Source: Ascaphus truei (Eukaryota; Chordata; Amphibia; Anura; Ascaphidae). Taken from it: a DNA stretch of 64,000 nt. A model generated the notes under the pieces. That model made no database searches and was not told where the DNA came from. It was given only the letters and a program-made list of their open reading frames with translations. The position numbers were made by a program, and so were the translations under genes. Positions within the stretch are counted from its first letter, which is position 1, and every line of letters begins with the position of its first letter. The stretch is taken from assembly GCA_036426205.1 (NCBI GenBank), contig CM071573.1:42830643-42894642 (forward strand), read 5' to 3'. This document shows, one piece after another, positions 47,285 to 57,716 of this stretch.

Positions 47285-47902
47285 TATTAGAGCATTGTTA
47301 CATTTACAGAAGAAAACTCTTACTACACAACGTAAGCTTTTTGGATTTGAATCCACAATAATCTCATGTAAATTGTGAATTGCAGATTTATGAATCAGGT
47401 CCTACAGTACACTAAAAACTTCTGAAACAGTGTGCATCGAATGAGATGGAGATGCTGCTGGAGGAAGCAGCATGCATGATTAAGGAAGATGAAAGCAAAA
47501 CTAAGATAATCTATGATACTACATCCAAGAGAAATGTCTCCATTTCAGCAGAGACAGCCTATTACAGGTAATATTAACATATGATCAATTATTTAAAATC
47601 CCAGGCTTGATACAGAAGATATTTTATTTTAATTAGCATCTGTCCTTAATTTTCCAGGTGAAAGTATCAGGGCAAGAGAATTTCCTTGGAGTAAAAAGCA
47701 TTTCCATAGCCCAATACTAAATTCGACAATTTCATCCCTGTTTAGTTATTATGTCTAATCTTATAGCAACTGGAGTGTTCGAAAATACAGTCACGTAACC
47801 GAATATAAAGAATGTTAAGATGCTGATCATATGCAGATTTCATTCTAAGGTGTATTTTTCTATCATTCATACACATTGAAGAAAAAAATAAAATAAAATA
47901 TA
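47285..47902. other. Unique sequence
   Basis: No gene or recognised repeat. Confidence 0.35.
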
Positions 47903-48493
47903 TATAGCTCAACTCCGTTATAACGCGATCCGTTACAATGCGAATCCGCTTATAACGCAATGCAAGCGTGGCTCCCAATTTTCGTATTTATGAATACTTT
48001 ACAACAGGGGGGCGCAAACTTTTTTCCCTGCGCCCCCCTGCCGGCTGTCCCCTCACTCCCGCGCCCTCCTCCCAACCCCAACTTACCCGCGCTCCGGCGT
48101 AATGACGTCACGTTGCCATAGCAACGTGACGTCACATGACCTCGCAGCGTCATTTTGACGCCGCATTGCCATGGCGACACAGGGAGGAAGCCGCCGGAGC
48201 CACGGTAAGTTAGGTTTACAGAGGCCCTGCAGCTCCCCCGGCACTTAATTCAAGTGCCTTCGGGAAGCGCGCGGGGCCTCTGTAAACCCCGCGCCCCCCG
48301 TCGGCAGTGTCGCGCCCCCCCTGGGGGTCGCGCCCCACAGTTTGCGCACCGCTGCTTTACAACACGATTATTGGTATCTCAAATACTTTATTGTACAATG
48401 CATACAATTATACATTATTTCTAATGCGATCCGCTTATAACACGATGTGATTCTTTGGACCCCAAGCACAGCGTTATAAGGGGGTTGATAATA
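47903..48493. mobile_element. Tigger-like element, copy 3, interrupted by a hAT
   Basis: Left end TATAGCTCAACTCCGTTATA; right end AGCGTTATAAGGGGGTTGA followed by TAATATA. The interior retains CGATCCG and GCTTATAACGC words on both sides of the nested hAT at 48005-48354. Without the insertion it would be about 230 bp. Confidence 0.75.
48005..48354. mobile_element. hAT MITE (GTGCGCAAA family), nested copy
   Basis: Starts CAGGGGGGCGCAAACTTTTT and ends CACAGTTTGCGCACCGCTG. The octamer CTTTACAA flanks it exactly on both sides. It is strongly GC- and CpG-rich, with GTAATGACGTCACGTTGCC and its inverted partner inside. Confidence 0.9.
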
Positions 48494-48499
48494 TATATA

Positions 48500-48720
48500 C
48501 ACACACACACAATATTGCGATCCCCACCAAAATAGCAATCACCAGCACTCAGAAATAAATGATTCAAATAAGTGTATTAAAACACAAAAATGGCAAACAA
48601 ACTCCAACCTTTCGGTCCCAGCAAGAGGACCTTCCTCAGGGAAGTCAATATTTTTATATATATATATATATTATATATCTATATATTATATCATATATAT
48701 ATAATAATAGCTGCACTAAG
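48500..48720 (-). mobile_element. Penelope-like remnant with hammerhead-type core, minus strand
   Basis: On the minus strand CCCTGAGGAAGGTCC, a seven-base loop, GGGACCGAAAGGTTGG can be read as a hammerhead core: CTGAGGA (48633-48639), stem II GGTCC/GGACC, then GAAA (48610-48613). It is followed by GTGTTTTAATACAC, comparable with the locus at 16500-16566. The other end is a TA microsatellite (48655-48710). No protein remains. Confidence 0.45.
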
Positions 48721-48970
48721 GTGTGCACAAGCTATTCAAATCATCCAAAGTTATATTTAACAGACTATATACTGCTATGTATATATCTTATATTGCCAAA
48801 GATTAGTATCACTCTATATAACACGTTCTTATCATTGAAATAAAGTTTTATGCATCTCCCCAGATATTAGCCATTTTTTCAAGGAAAGGATGGTACATGC
48901 ACAGACTCAAAGAGCACCTAAAGGGAGCACGTCCAGGAAAAGAAACCCAAGGGATGCGGGAGATAAACCC

Positions 48971-49030
48971 GGGATATCCCTAAAACCTGACCTTTTGGGA
49001 GGCCCTTGAGGACTGGAGTTGGCCACCCAT
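48971..49030. mobile_element. Fold-back hAT MITE, right half only
   Basis: GGGATATCCCTAAAACCTG, then GGCCCTTGAGGACTGGAG and TTGGCCACCCATG match the right arm of the family; the left arm is missing. Confidence 0.65.
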
Positions 49031-49139
49031 GCGTGTCATCGCAGGTCCAGCTCTGAGAGACCCTTGAAGGTAATCAGTGGGGGACAAGTGGAGCAGGGGC
49101 ATGTGTTTACTGCAATAGATATTATGTTACTACAAGAGA

Positions 49140-50820
49140 TACTGTAGCTTCTGCTATTACAAGGGGTATCATAACTTCAGGTACCGCAAGGGGTACCGAA
49201 ACTTCTGTTACTATAAGGCGTACCGTAACTTCTGCTAGTACAAGGGGTACTGTAACTTCTGCTAGTACAAGGGGTACTGTAAATTCTGCAAGTACAAGGG
49301 GTACTGTAAATTCTGCAAGTACAAGGGGTACCGTAACTTCTGCAAGTACAAGGGGTACCGTAACTTCTGCTGGTACAAGGGTACTGTAACTTCTGCTAGT
49401 ACAAGGGTACCGTAACTTCTGCTAGTACAAGGGGTACTGTAAATTCTGCAAGTACAAGGGTACCGTCACTTCTGCTAGTACAAGGGGTACCGTAACTTCT
49501 GCTAGTACAAGGGGTACTGTAAATTCTGCAAGTACAAGGGTACCGTCACTTCTGCTGGTACAAGGGAACAGTAACTTCTGCTAGTACAAGGGGTACCGTA
49601 AATTCTGCAAGTACAAGGGTACCGTAACTTCTGCTAGTACACGGGTACTGTAACTTCTGCTAGTACAAGGGGTACCGTAACTTCTGCTAGTACAAGGGGT
49701 ACCGTAACTTCTGCTAGTAAAAGGGGTAACGTAAATTCTGCAAGTACACGGGTACTGTAACTTCTGCTAGTACAAGGGGTACCGTAACTTCTGCTAGTAC
49801 AAGGGGTACCGTAACTTCTGCTAGTACAAGGGGTACCGTAACTTCTGCTAGTACAAGGGGTACCGTAACTTCTGCTAGTACAAGGGGTACCGTAACTTCT
49901 GCTAGTACAAGGGGTACCGGAACTTCTGCTAGTACAAGGGGTACTGTAACTTCTGCTAGTACAAGGGGTACCGTAACTTTGCTGATAGTACAAGGGATAT
50001 GTAACGTTCTCTGCTAGTACAAAGGTACCGTAACTTCTGCTAGTACAAGGGTCCGTAATTCTGCATAGTACAAGGGGTACCGTAACTTCTGCTAGTACAG
50101 GGTACTGTAACTTCTGCTAGTACAAGGATACTGTAAGTCTGCTAGTACAAAGGTCCGTAACTTTATGCTCGTACAAGGGGTACCGTAACTTCTGCTAGTA
50201 CAAGGGGTACCGGAACTTCTGCTAGTACAAGGGGTACTGTAACTTCTGCTAGTACAAGGGGTACCGTAACTTCTGCTAGTACAAGGGATACTGTAACGTC
50301 TGCTAGTACAAGGGTACCGTAACTTCTGCTAGTACAAGGGGTACCGTAACTTCTGCTAGTACAAGGGTACCGTAACTTCTGCTAGTACAAGGGGTACTGT
50401 AAATTCTGCTAGTACAAGGGTACCGTAACTTCTGCTAGTACAAGGGGTACCGTAACTTCTGCTAGTACAAGGGTACCGTAACTTCTGCTAGTACAAGGGG
50501 TACCGTAACTTCTGCTAGTACAAAGGGTACCGTAACTTCTGCTAGTACAAGGGTACCGTAACTTCTGCTAGTACAAGGGTACCGTAGCTTCTGCTAGTAC
50601 AAGGGGTACCGTAACTTCTGCTAGTACAAGGGGTTCCGTAAATTCTGCTAGTACAAGGGGTAACGTAACTTCTGCTAGTTCAAGGGGTTCCGTAAATTCT
50701 GCTAGTACAAGGAGTACCGTAAATTCTGCTAGTACAAGGAGTACCGTAACGTCTGTTGCTACAACGGGTACAGTAACCTCTGGTACTAAAAGGGTACCGT
50801 AACTTCTGCTATTACAAGGG
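49140..50820. repeat. Minisatellite, 26-27 bp unit, about 60 copies
   Basis: The unit consists of GTACCGTAACTTCTGCTA followed by GTACAAGGG(G). Variants have TACTGTAAATTCTGCAAG or one G fewer. The first copies (49140-49300) and the last (50640-50820) are the most diverged, the middle the most uniform, as in arrays that grow by unequal exchange. Between 49975 and 50165 the units show many one-base insertions and deletions. The 119-codon minus-strand frame over 49634-49993 is only translated repeat. The same unit recurs at 51243-51305 and, inverted, at 55840-55998. Confidence 0.95.
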
Positions 50821-50821
50821 G

Positions 50822-51243
50822 GGAAAAAAAAGGAAAAAGCGCAAAACCCATAGTGCAGTATGACAGATTTAATGCGATAAAAATACGGTTAAAAACACTT
50901 ACAGACGTAAGTAGATATGGAGCACATAAATATGTGTGGCGATCCGTGATGAAGTATCCACCGGAACAGCCACAGTGTCCCCGTCTCCTGCCAGGAGGTT
51001 TGTTTCAGTCTGTGACTCCTTCCCTCGTCGATCGGTGCAGCTCCGCTTCAGCATCACGCGTGCTTGTGACGTCACTGCGTTCGCGCAGTTCAGCTGGGGT
51101 TGGGTTTAGGGCTGACGTACACTCCCTTGCTGGAAGCGCTAGCTGAATTAAGTTATACCTTAATATATGTAAGAGGTTGCAATATCCTCATTTTATTACA
51201 ATTCGATACTCTATTTTTCGTTTTATCAGCATTTATTGTACTT
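50822..51243. mobile_element. Unclassified insertion splitting the minisatellite
   Basis: A stretch unrelated to the array lies between minisatellite units. It starts with an A-rich run and AAAAAGCGCAAAACCC, contains a CpG-rich part with CTTGTGACGTCACTGCG, and ends AT-rich. The start resembles the element at 16070, so it may be Penelope-like, but no protein or clean ends confirm this. Confidence 0.45.
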
Positions 51244-51305
51244 TTATAGTACAAGGGGTACCGTAACTTCTGCTAGTACAAGGGTACCGTAACTTCTGCT
51301 AGTTT
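51243..51305. repeat. Minisatellite remainder after the insertion
   Basis: Two and a half units of the 26-27 bp repeat (ATAGTACAAGGGGTACCG onward), abutting the left arm of the inverted duplication. Confidence 0.9.
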
Positions 51306-52025
51306 TAAACAGTGTATCAACCCTTAACCAGCACTCAAAGGTGGAAGGCTCATGGTGCATAGTGTGATCCACAACTAAGTGAGAGAATTATATATAAAAA
51401 AAAGCTGCCCTTCATTAGCCCTCTGATTTCCCTGACAGGCAAGTGGAGCGTTATGGTACCATGCCAGGCCAGGCCAAGACCTGCTGCAATGCACCATTAC
51501 TCCTCGTCATCATCTTCACTCAGAGCTCGGGCAAGCGCTGTACCTACAAGTCTGTCCGCGTCAGATCAATTGGTCATTATCTAGGTGCCTGAAAAGCAAC
51601 TGCAGACTCGTAAACAGTATGCTCCTTTGTTTTCAATCAGGTTACCTTGCAAGCCAGTTGATTCATTAAAAGCAGTTTGTGACAGTTCCTGCATAGGAGG
51701 CAGGTTATTTTGCTTGGAAAGTGGCTCCTCATTAATTTGGCAAAAATTTTCTGTTTCAAAAATCCTCAAGACGTGAGGAAGCAATTCTTCCGCTCTACGT
51801 TATACCTTATTTGTACTAAGCAACTCAAAAGGGTAGGAGATGAAGCTACCCAACAAGAGCTTCTGACCACTTCGTTTCAAGATGGACTTGTACCAGCAGG
51901 AGCTGTAATTGCACATTACTTTTCTAAATTATCTCTTGGTTTGCTTACTATAAGAACATCTTTCCAACGTGAACACTCGTTTTCCCAGTGAATCACCTAC
52001 TGTGTTTGCATCTCTGCGGGTTAAA
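51306..52025 (+). repeat. Inverted duplication, left arm
   Basis: From CCCTTAACCAGCACTCAAAG to TGTTTGCATCTCTG it matches the reverse complement of 56140-56870 almost throughout. Most differences are one-base gaps in short homopolymers, with this arm usually the shorter. Reading frames across it are not conserved between the arms, so it is not a gene. Confidence 0.85.
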
Positions 52026-52714
52026 CCAAAGGGGCAGAAAGGTGTAAGGGGAGGGGGACGTGCAGAGTGGGGGAGAGGGGATTGTGGGGGGAAAAGGGGA
52101 AACAAGAGAAAACGGAGATCACAGAGAGAGTAGAGAGTAGAAGGAGAGAGACACACACACACACACACAGAACACACACACACACACACACACACAACAT
52201 AGGAGAGATGAAAATAAGAGATGGAGACTACAACCAGAGAGAGAGACACCAAGAAGAGAGAAATACACACACGAGAGGGACAACACAAGATGAGGGGAGG
52301 TATGAGAGGATAGAGATATAGGGAGAGAGGATAGGGGGGGGGGGTATACGAGAGAAAAAAGAAATAAACAAAGGGCGTGGATGAGCGATGTGTGGGAGTT
52401 TGATATGAAAGAGAATATAAGAATGAGTAGGAGTAGAATTTATGTAAGAGGATAAGAGAGTAAGCATGTAGGATATATAGATTAGTATATATCACTATAT
52501 ATATATATGATGAGGGTGTTTTTATACACACATATCCCAGCAAGCTCTATACCCCAGAACCCCCACATCTATACTCCATATATTTAATTTTGTGCAAAGG
52601 GAGCTCCTACTGAGACGTGGCCAAATGTTACAAAAAAAGAGAAAATTACCAATGCTACAGTCCATGTACAAAGTATGTACATAGTAGAACTTCAATGTTA
52701 TATTCTCATGAGTA
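52026..52714. other. Sequence present only in the left arm
   Basis: Purine-rich DNA (GAGAGA words), a CA microsatellite at 52150-52198 and a G-run at 52338-52347 lie between the main arm and the 52715-52790 block that matches the right arm again. The 204-codon minus-strand frame here is low complexity. Confidence 0.5.
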
Positions 52715-52790
52715 AGGGCTTTAAGCCAATGTCCAGAGTACTATTGATTTCTGCTCATATGTACTGTGTATATATGTATACATGTCTATA
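52715..52790 (+). repeat. Inverted duplication, distal left segment
   Basis: GCTTTAAGCCAATGTCCAGAG and ATTTCTGCTCATATGTACTG match the reverse complement of about 56080-56145. Confidence 0.65.
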
Positions 52791-54866
52791 CATGTACACA
52801 CACTGTACAAATTGACTGTACTTCCCTTCTATCGTCCCAGTAACATACTCTCTTATGAAATCCTGGAGTAGTTTTGGAGAAATATTGATGGAAAAACAGC
52901 GTTTGCAGGGACATAACCTGTCTGCCACTGTGCTTTGTAACTCAATACTCGCCACTACAACTTGGCAGTAACTACCCAGTAAACTGTGAATCCCAAATTA
53001 GACACCAGTAAAAAAAAAAATATGTGCATTGGTCATTGTCATGTTTCTTACTGGTCTTAAATTTCTCCAAAATAAAAAATAAAAGAAAACGTTTGAAGAT
53101 AAGACAAAGATAATTCTGAGAAAAAAGGGAAGGTAGATGCAGATTTTTGGACCAATAAATGTGGCTTAATCATCAAGGCAATATATATTAATGTTACATT
53201 TACATGAGTAGTTAAATGCTGAAAAGCATGATTTTGTTATTTGGTCTGCAGTTGCATATAAGAACCTATGCAGATTACTTTTGCAGTATAGAAGTGCTTA
53301 GTGCCGGGATTATGTAGCTATTTTTAGATTACATTGTTTTCACTCACTATTTCCACATTGATCATTCGATAGTCCCATTAAAAAATCTACAATATGGTTG
53401 AACAACTGGTAAAACATATTAACCATGCTTGATATGCTTATAAAAATGGATAATAAAGATGATTACTTCTTTTTTACTCTTCAGTTCTGGAAGACCAGAT
53501 GCCTCTTCCAGACCAATATGCAGGCAGGCAAGAAGTCTATAATTGTGGGTATTTCATTTAGGAGATTTATTGCAAGGCAACCACAAGAGGTCTTGTGTGG
53601 TTAGCAACGCTACTAAATTGAATCTTCTTGATTGGGGAAAAAAAAGCAAACTCTTCAGGGGAAAGTCCCAAAAGAGAAGCTTTTCCTGGGCCAGAGCTCA
53701 AGGTCCCCGCTGATCCCATAATCATTTGTCTAACAAAAGAGCTACAATTGTGATGTATGGTAACAAAGAGAAAACCCCACAATTAAACACACATGAGGGA
53801 TTTGCAGGAGCACACTGACTATTGCAGATTCTGCTGTCGCTTTTTGCTAATGAGACAATACTTGAGTGGAATGGAAACCAGTCTATTCCCGTGAGACCAA
53901 TGATATTAGTGATAATGGGTAATAAAAAGAGCAAATGTATTTACCTTCTCCAAAGGGAGAAAAAACAAATGAAGGGTTAAACCAACTTTACAGGCAATGA
54001 ATCTTTCTGGTAGAACAGATGGCTAGTTATGATATTGTATCAGATTTCCATATCATGTAAGCACACTGGCAAAATTGCTGTAAATAAAAAAAGATCCACG
54101 CGTATCACAAACTGCAAACAGCTGTGGAAGTATTGATTTGTCCGATTCCCCGGGGAATACATTGGTATTAAATTCAAATGTGTCGAGTTGACAGTTTTAA
54201 GTCTTAAGGATTGACTGGCTGCATGGCCTTTTTTAACAGAAAACAAAACTATTTTTATGTAAACCTGTTAGAACTTTTTGTTCCGGAATGAGTCATACAG
54301 GTGGAAAAACCCTATACTGATGTATTCTGCAGCAAAACCATTACTGCTCAATTACACAAGATGAACAGCCCAACACAATGTGCTTTTAATTTGTCTATTG
54401 TGAAGTCCAGAAGAAAATGATCATGTGGAGAAGGAGACCATGGAGTGCAGTTTCTTAGACTGATGGAAACCTAAAGATATATGAAAAACAGAGGAAATGC
54501 GCATGACTCATCCAAAAGGCATTTGGCAAAGCCCATGTGCAATAATGACCCTAGTTATTACATTTGCTCCTTTACCAGTAACCATGTGCTGGGCAGCAAG
54601 TCAAGAGTAGACAAGCAGCAGCTATAGATCATACTCTAATCGTGACAAAATAATGAATTGGTTGTATATAATAAAGTTGAAGGAAGAGAATATACAGTGT
54701 ACGTTGTCACTTGGGAGTTTGTAGACTCTTTACTGTTGAAGGGACTGCAACACATTGAAGAACAGTGTTACAATTATTTTAGTAGTATCTGTGGTGCCAA
54801 TTTGGTGAAATACCACTATTAATATTAAGAGTGAATGTCGCCATCATATTCCTTGTGGCTCTAAAC
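52791..54866. other. Unique intronic sequence
   Basis: No exon or recognised repeat. Confidence 0.4.
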
Positions 54867-55050
54867 CAGGGGAGGGCAACTCCAGCGCTCAATGGCCACC
54901 AACAGGTCGAGTTTTCATGGTTATCCCTGCTTCAGCACAGGTGGTGCAGTCTTCGACTGAGCCACTGATTGAGCCAGCTGTGCTGAAGCAGGAATATCCT
55001 GAAAACCTGACCTGTTGGTGACCCTTGAGGACTGGAGTTGTCCACCTCTG
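54867..55050. mobile_element. Fold-back hAT MITE, copy 8, perfect target duplication
   Basis: Starts CAGGGGAGGGCAACTCCAG and ends GGAGTTGTCCACCTCTG. CTCTAAAC flanks it exactly on both sides. The two halves pair through CTGAGCCACTGATTGAGCC. Confidence 0.9.
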
Positions 55051-55289
55051 CTCTAAACACAGATAGGCACATTTCAGGAGCAGTCCCACTTAGATACCAA
55101 AAAGAGAGAGACGTGTTCTGGACAACATACAAAGCTCTTTAAACTAATGTCATTATTTTTAAATTTAAATTCTTTAAATTCTTTGGAATTGTCGAAAGAT
55201 TTTTCTATTGAGCTTTCCCCCTGCTGCCAGCCAACTGTTACGCCTTCCCTCCGCCTATCTGCTCCGTGACAAATATCCAAGCCGGGCAA

Positions 55290-55725
55290 GAATTTATTTA
55301 TTTATAAAATGTTTTACCAGGAAGAGTTAGGCCACGCGTGTAGTACGTCACCCGTCGCCGCTAGCTAAAGTTATATTTTGCTTTGCGGCGGCGTTGCGGG
55401 CGTACTTGCATTTGATTGGTTCAGGGGCTGTCACATGAGGCGACAGCCCTTGAAAAATCAAATATTGGCGGCTACCAAAATTCGCAACGCGCCATCGGAT
55501 TGTCGCCGTCGCGCTTACTATAAGTGCACGCGGCGGCAATGCATTTGTTTTTGGGCGACGTCGCCTGCCTCGGGCACTATACGCACGGTCTTAGCTCTCG
55601 TTTTCAAGTATGTCCTAGCACAGTGTTATGATGACCGATACATGGCTACAAATACATGGTTATACATTGCATGCACAGTTAAAGATAATATATGTTATAG
55701 GCGTATGTAACAGGGACTGACAAAG
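55290..55725 (-). mobile_element. CR1/L2-type 3' UTR fragment, split by a MITE
   Basis: TTATTTATAAAATGTTTTACC then CTCTCGTTTTCAAGTATGTCC and TTATAGGCGTATGTAACAG match the 3' end at 26466-26925, with the MITE at 55330-55590 in the middle. Confidence 0.75.
55330..55590. mobile_element. PIF/Harbinger-like MITE with TTA duplication
   Basis: Compared with the intact copy at 26580, the LINE sequence GAGTTACCTCTCG is interrupted so that TTA lies at both junctions (55327-55329 and 55591-55593). The ends GGCCACGCGTGTAGT and, reversed, GACCGTGCGTATAGT are inverted repeats (11 of 15). The element is CpG-rich and non-coding. Confidence 0.75.
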
Positions 55726-55839
55726 AAACCAGAGAAGCATAACTCGAAGAAAAATACAATCTATTCTCTCTTGGATTTTGTGAAAACAAAATAGGATTAA
55801 TTTAATAAAATGAGGGAACTTCATTAAAGAAGAACCGGT

Positions 55840-55998
55840 TACGGTACCCCTTGTACTAGCAGAAGTTTACGTACCCCGTATAGCAGCAGTACGGTCCCCC
55901 TGTAACTAGCAGAATTACGGTACCCTGTACTCGAGTATTACGGTACCCCTTGTACTAGCAGAAGTTACGGTACCCCGGTACTGCAGAAGTTACGTACC
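55840..55998. repeat. Minisatellite block in inverted orientation
   Basis: GGTTACGGTACCCCTTGTAC and CTAGCAGAAGTTACGGTACC are the reverse complement of the 49-51 kb minisatellite, in about six irregular units with several small deletions. Confidence 0.85.
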
Positions 55999-56098
55999 CC
56001 TTGGAACACATATATATACACACATATATATACACACATATATATACACACATATATATACACACACACACATACATATACACACACACAGTACATAT
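55999..56098. repeat. TA/CA microsatellite
   Basis: Repeats of ATATATATACACAC between the inverted minisatellite and the right arm. Confidence 0.9.
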
Positions 56099-56870
56099 GA
56101 GCAGAAATACACATTAAAGTATCTGGACGTTGGTTTAAAGCCAGAGATGCAAACACAAGTAGGTGATCACTGGGAACAGGTTCACGTTGAAATGTTCTTA
56201 TAGTAAGCAAACCAAGAGATAATTTAGAAAGTAATGTGCAATTACAGCTCCTGCTGGTACAAGTCCATCTTGAAACGAAGTGGTCAGAAAGATGCCTTGT
56301 TGGGTAGCTTCATCTCCTACCCATTTTGAGTTGCTTAGTACAACATAAGTGTATAACGTTAGAGCGGAAGAATTGCCTTCCTCACGTCTTATGGATGTTT
56401 GAAACAGAAAAATATTTTGCCAAATTAATGAGGAGCCACTTTCCAAGCAAAATAACTCTCCTATGCAGGAACTGTCACAAAACTGCTTTTAATGAATACA
56501 ACTGAGCTTGCAAGGTAAGCTGATTGAAAACAAAGGAGCATACTGGTTACGAGTCTGCAGTTGCTTTTCCAGGCACATAGAGATGAGCCTAATTGAGGCT
56601 GACGCGTGACAGACTTGTAGGTACAGCATTGCCCAGGCTCTGAGTGAAGATGCTGACAGAGGGTAAATGGTGCATGGCAGCAGGTCTTGGCCTGGCCTGG
56701 CATGGTACCATACGCTCACACTGCCTGTCAGGGAAATCACGAGGGCTAATGAAGGGCAGCTTTTTTTTATATATAAATTCTTCTCACTTAGTTGTGGATC
56801 ACACTATGCACCATGAAGCCTTTCCCACCTTTGAGTGCTTGGTTAAGGGTGTGTGACACTTGTTTAAAAA
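56099..56870 (-). repeat. Inverted duplication, right arm
   Basis: The reverse complement of this arm matches 51306-52025 and then 52715-52790 without the 0.7-kb interruption. Its homopolymers are mostly longer by one base than those of the left arm. Confidence 0.85.
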
Positions 56871-57367
56871 TTAATGTGCTCTAATCAATTTAAAAGTTAG
56901 ACAACTAGGAGACTGGATGCAGGGAGGAGATAATAAGCATTTTCCCTCTTTTTTTGTAACTCATTTAATGCTGAAATGGCCCGCAAAGGCATTGCAGTGA
57001 AGCATATTTCGTGGCAGGCTGATTAGGCTCTTGGGAGTATTAATCAAATGAAAAGATACATTCACTTAAACAGTAATCATGACATCATTTTGTAATCACA
57101 TTATACAGTCTCTTTTTACTTAAAATATTTGACATGTCAGTAGTGCTGTAGGTCTTTATTTCCAGCATTTCGGACACTGTAACCACATTCACTACTCCTT
57201 TAATGCCGGCTGCAGCTAAGTGTGTGTCACTCATAAATTGGGTGTTACTGTGGAGAGTAACAACACAACTTAAAATGGATATTGTTAGATTTTCCTCACT
57301 TCACTTAAAACCGCTGAATTTCAAATCTCTACAGTCAATAGACATTTATTAAAACATAAGTGTATGA
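56871..57367. other. Repeat-free block, possible conserved non-coding element
   Basis: AT-rich but complex, with GAAATGGCCCGCAAAGGCAT, GGCTGATTAGGCTCTTGGG, TATTAATCAAATG and TCATAAATTGGG. No coding frame. Confidence 0.35.
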
Positions 57368-57442
57368 ATGTTATTTATTAATAAAATGTTTTACCAGGAA
57401 GTAATACATTGTGAGTTACCTTTCGTTTTGAAGTGTGTGGGA
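57368..57442 (-). repeat. CR1/L2-type 3' tail fragment
   Basis: TTATTAATAAAATGTTTTACC and GAGTTACCTTTCGTTTTGAAG match the 3' ends at 26466 and 55290. Confidence 0.7.
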
Positions 57443-57567
57443 AATGTAAATATTTTATTGTTCCAGACATTTGTTTTGGTGTGCCTTTCCCCCTCTCCCG
57501 TTGTTCTTGTACAGTACCTTACAGGCCCAACACCCTCTCCAGTAGTCTGGTCTATACTATTTTAGGT

Positions 57568-57572
57568 TGTGT

Positions 57573-57627
<55 letters not shown>

Positions 57628-57716
57628 GTTCTCTCTCTCTCTCTCGTTCTCTCTCTCTCTCGTTCTCTCTCTCTCGTTCTCTCTCTCTCGTTCTCTCTCT
57701 CGTTCTCTCTCTCTAT
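57568..57716. repeat. CT microsatellite with GT interruptions
   Basis: CTCTCT array with repeated CTCTCGTTCTCT steps in the second half. Frames across it are low complexity. Confidence 0.95.

Noticed and set aside
49140..50820. Regular array of short repeats as a possible CRISPR
   Set aside because: Units are contiguous with no unique spacers, and the surroundings are vertebrate. It is a minisatellite.
51585..51991. Frames within the inverted duplication as a duplicated gene
   Set aside because: The two arms differ by many frame-changing gaps, so no common protein is preserved.
51929..52543. 204-codon minus-strand frame
   Set aside because: Low-complexity translation of purine-rich and CA repeats, and not conserved in the other arm of the duplication.
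51306..56870. The inverted duplication as a simple missed-adapter hairpin artefact
   Set aside because: The order of minisatellite, arm and microsatellite is not mirror-symmetric and 3 kb of unrelated sequence lies between. A different assembly error is still possible.
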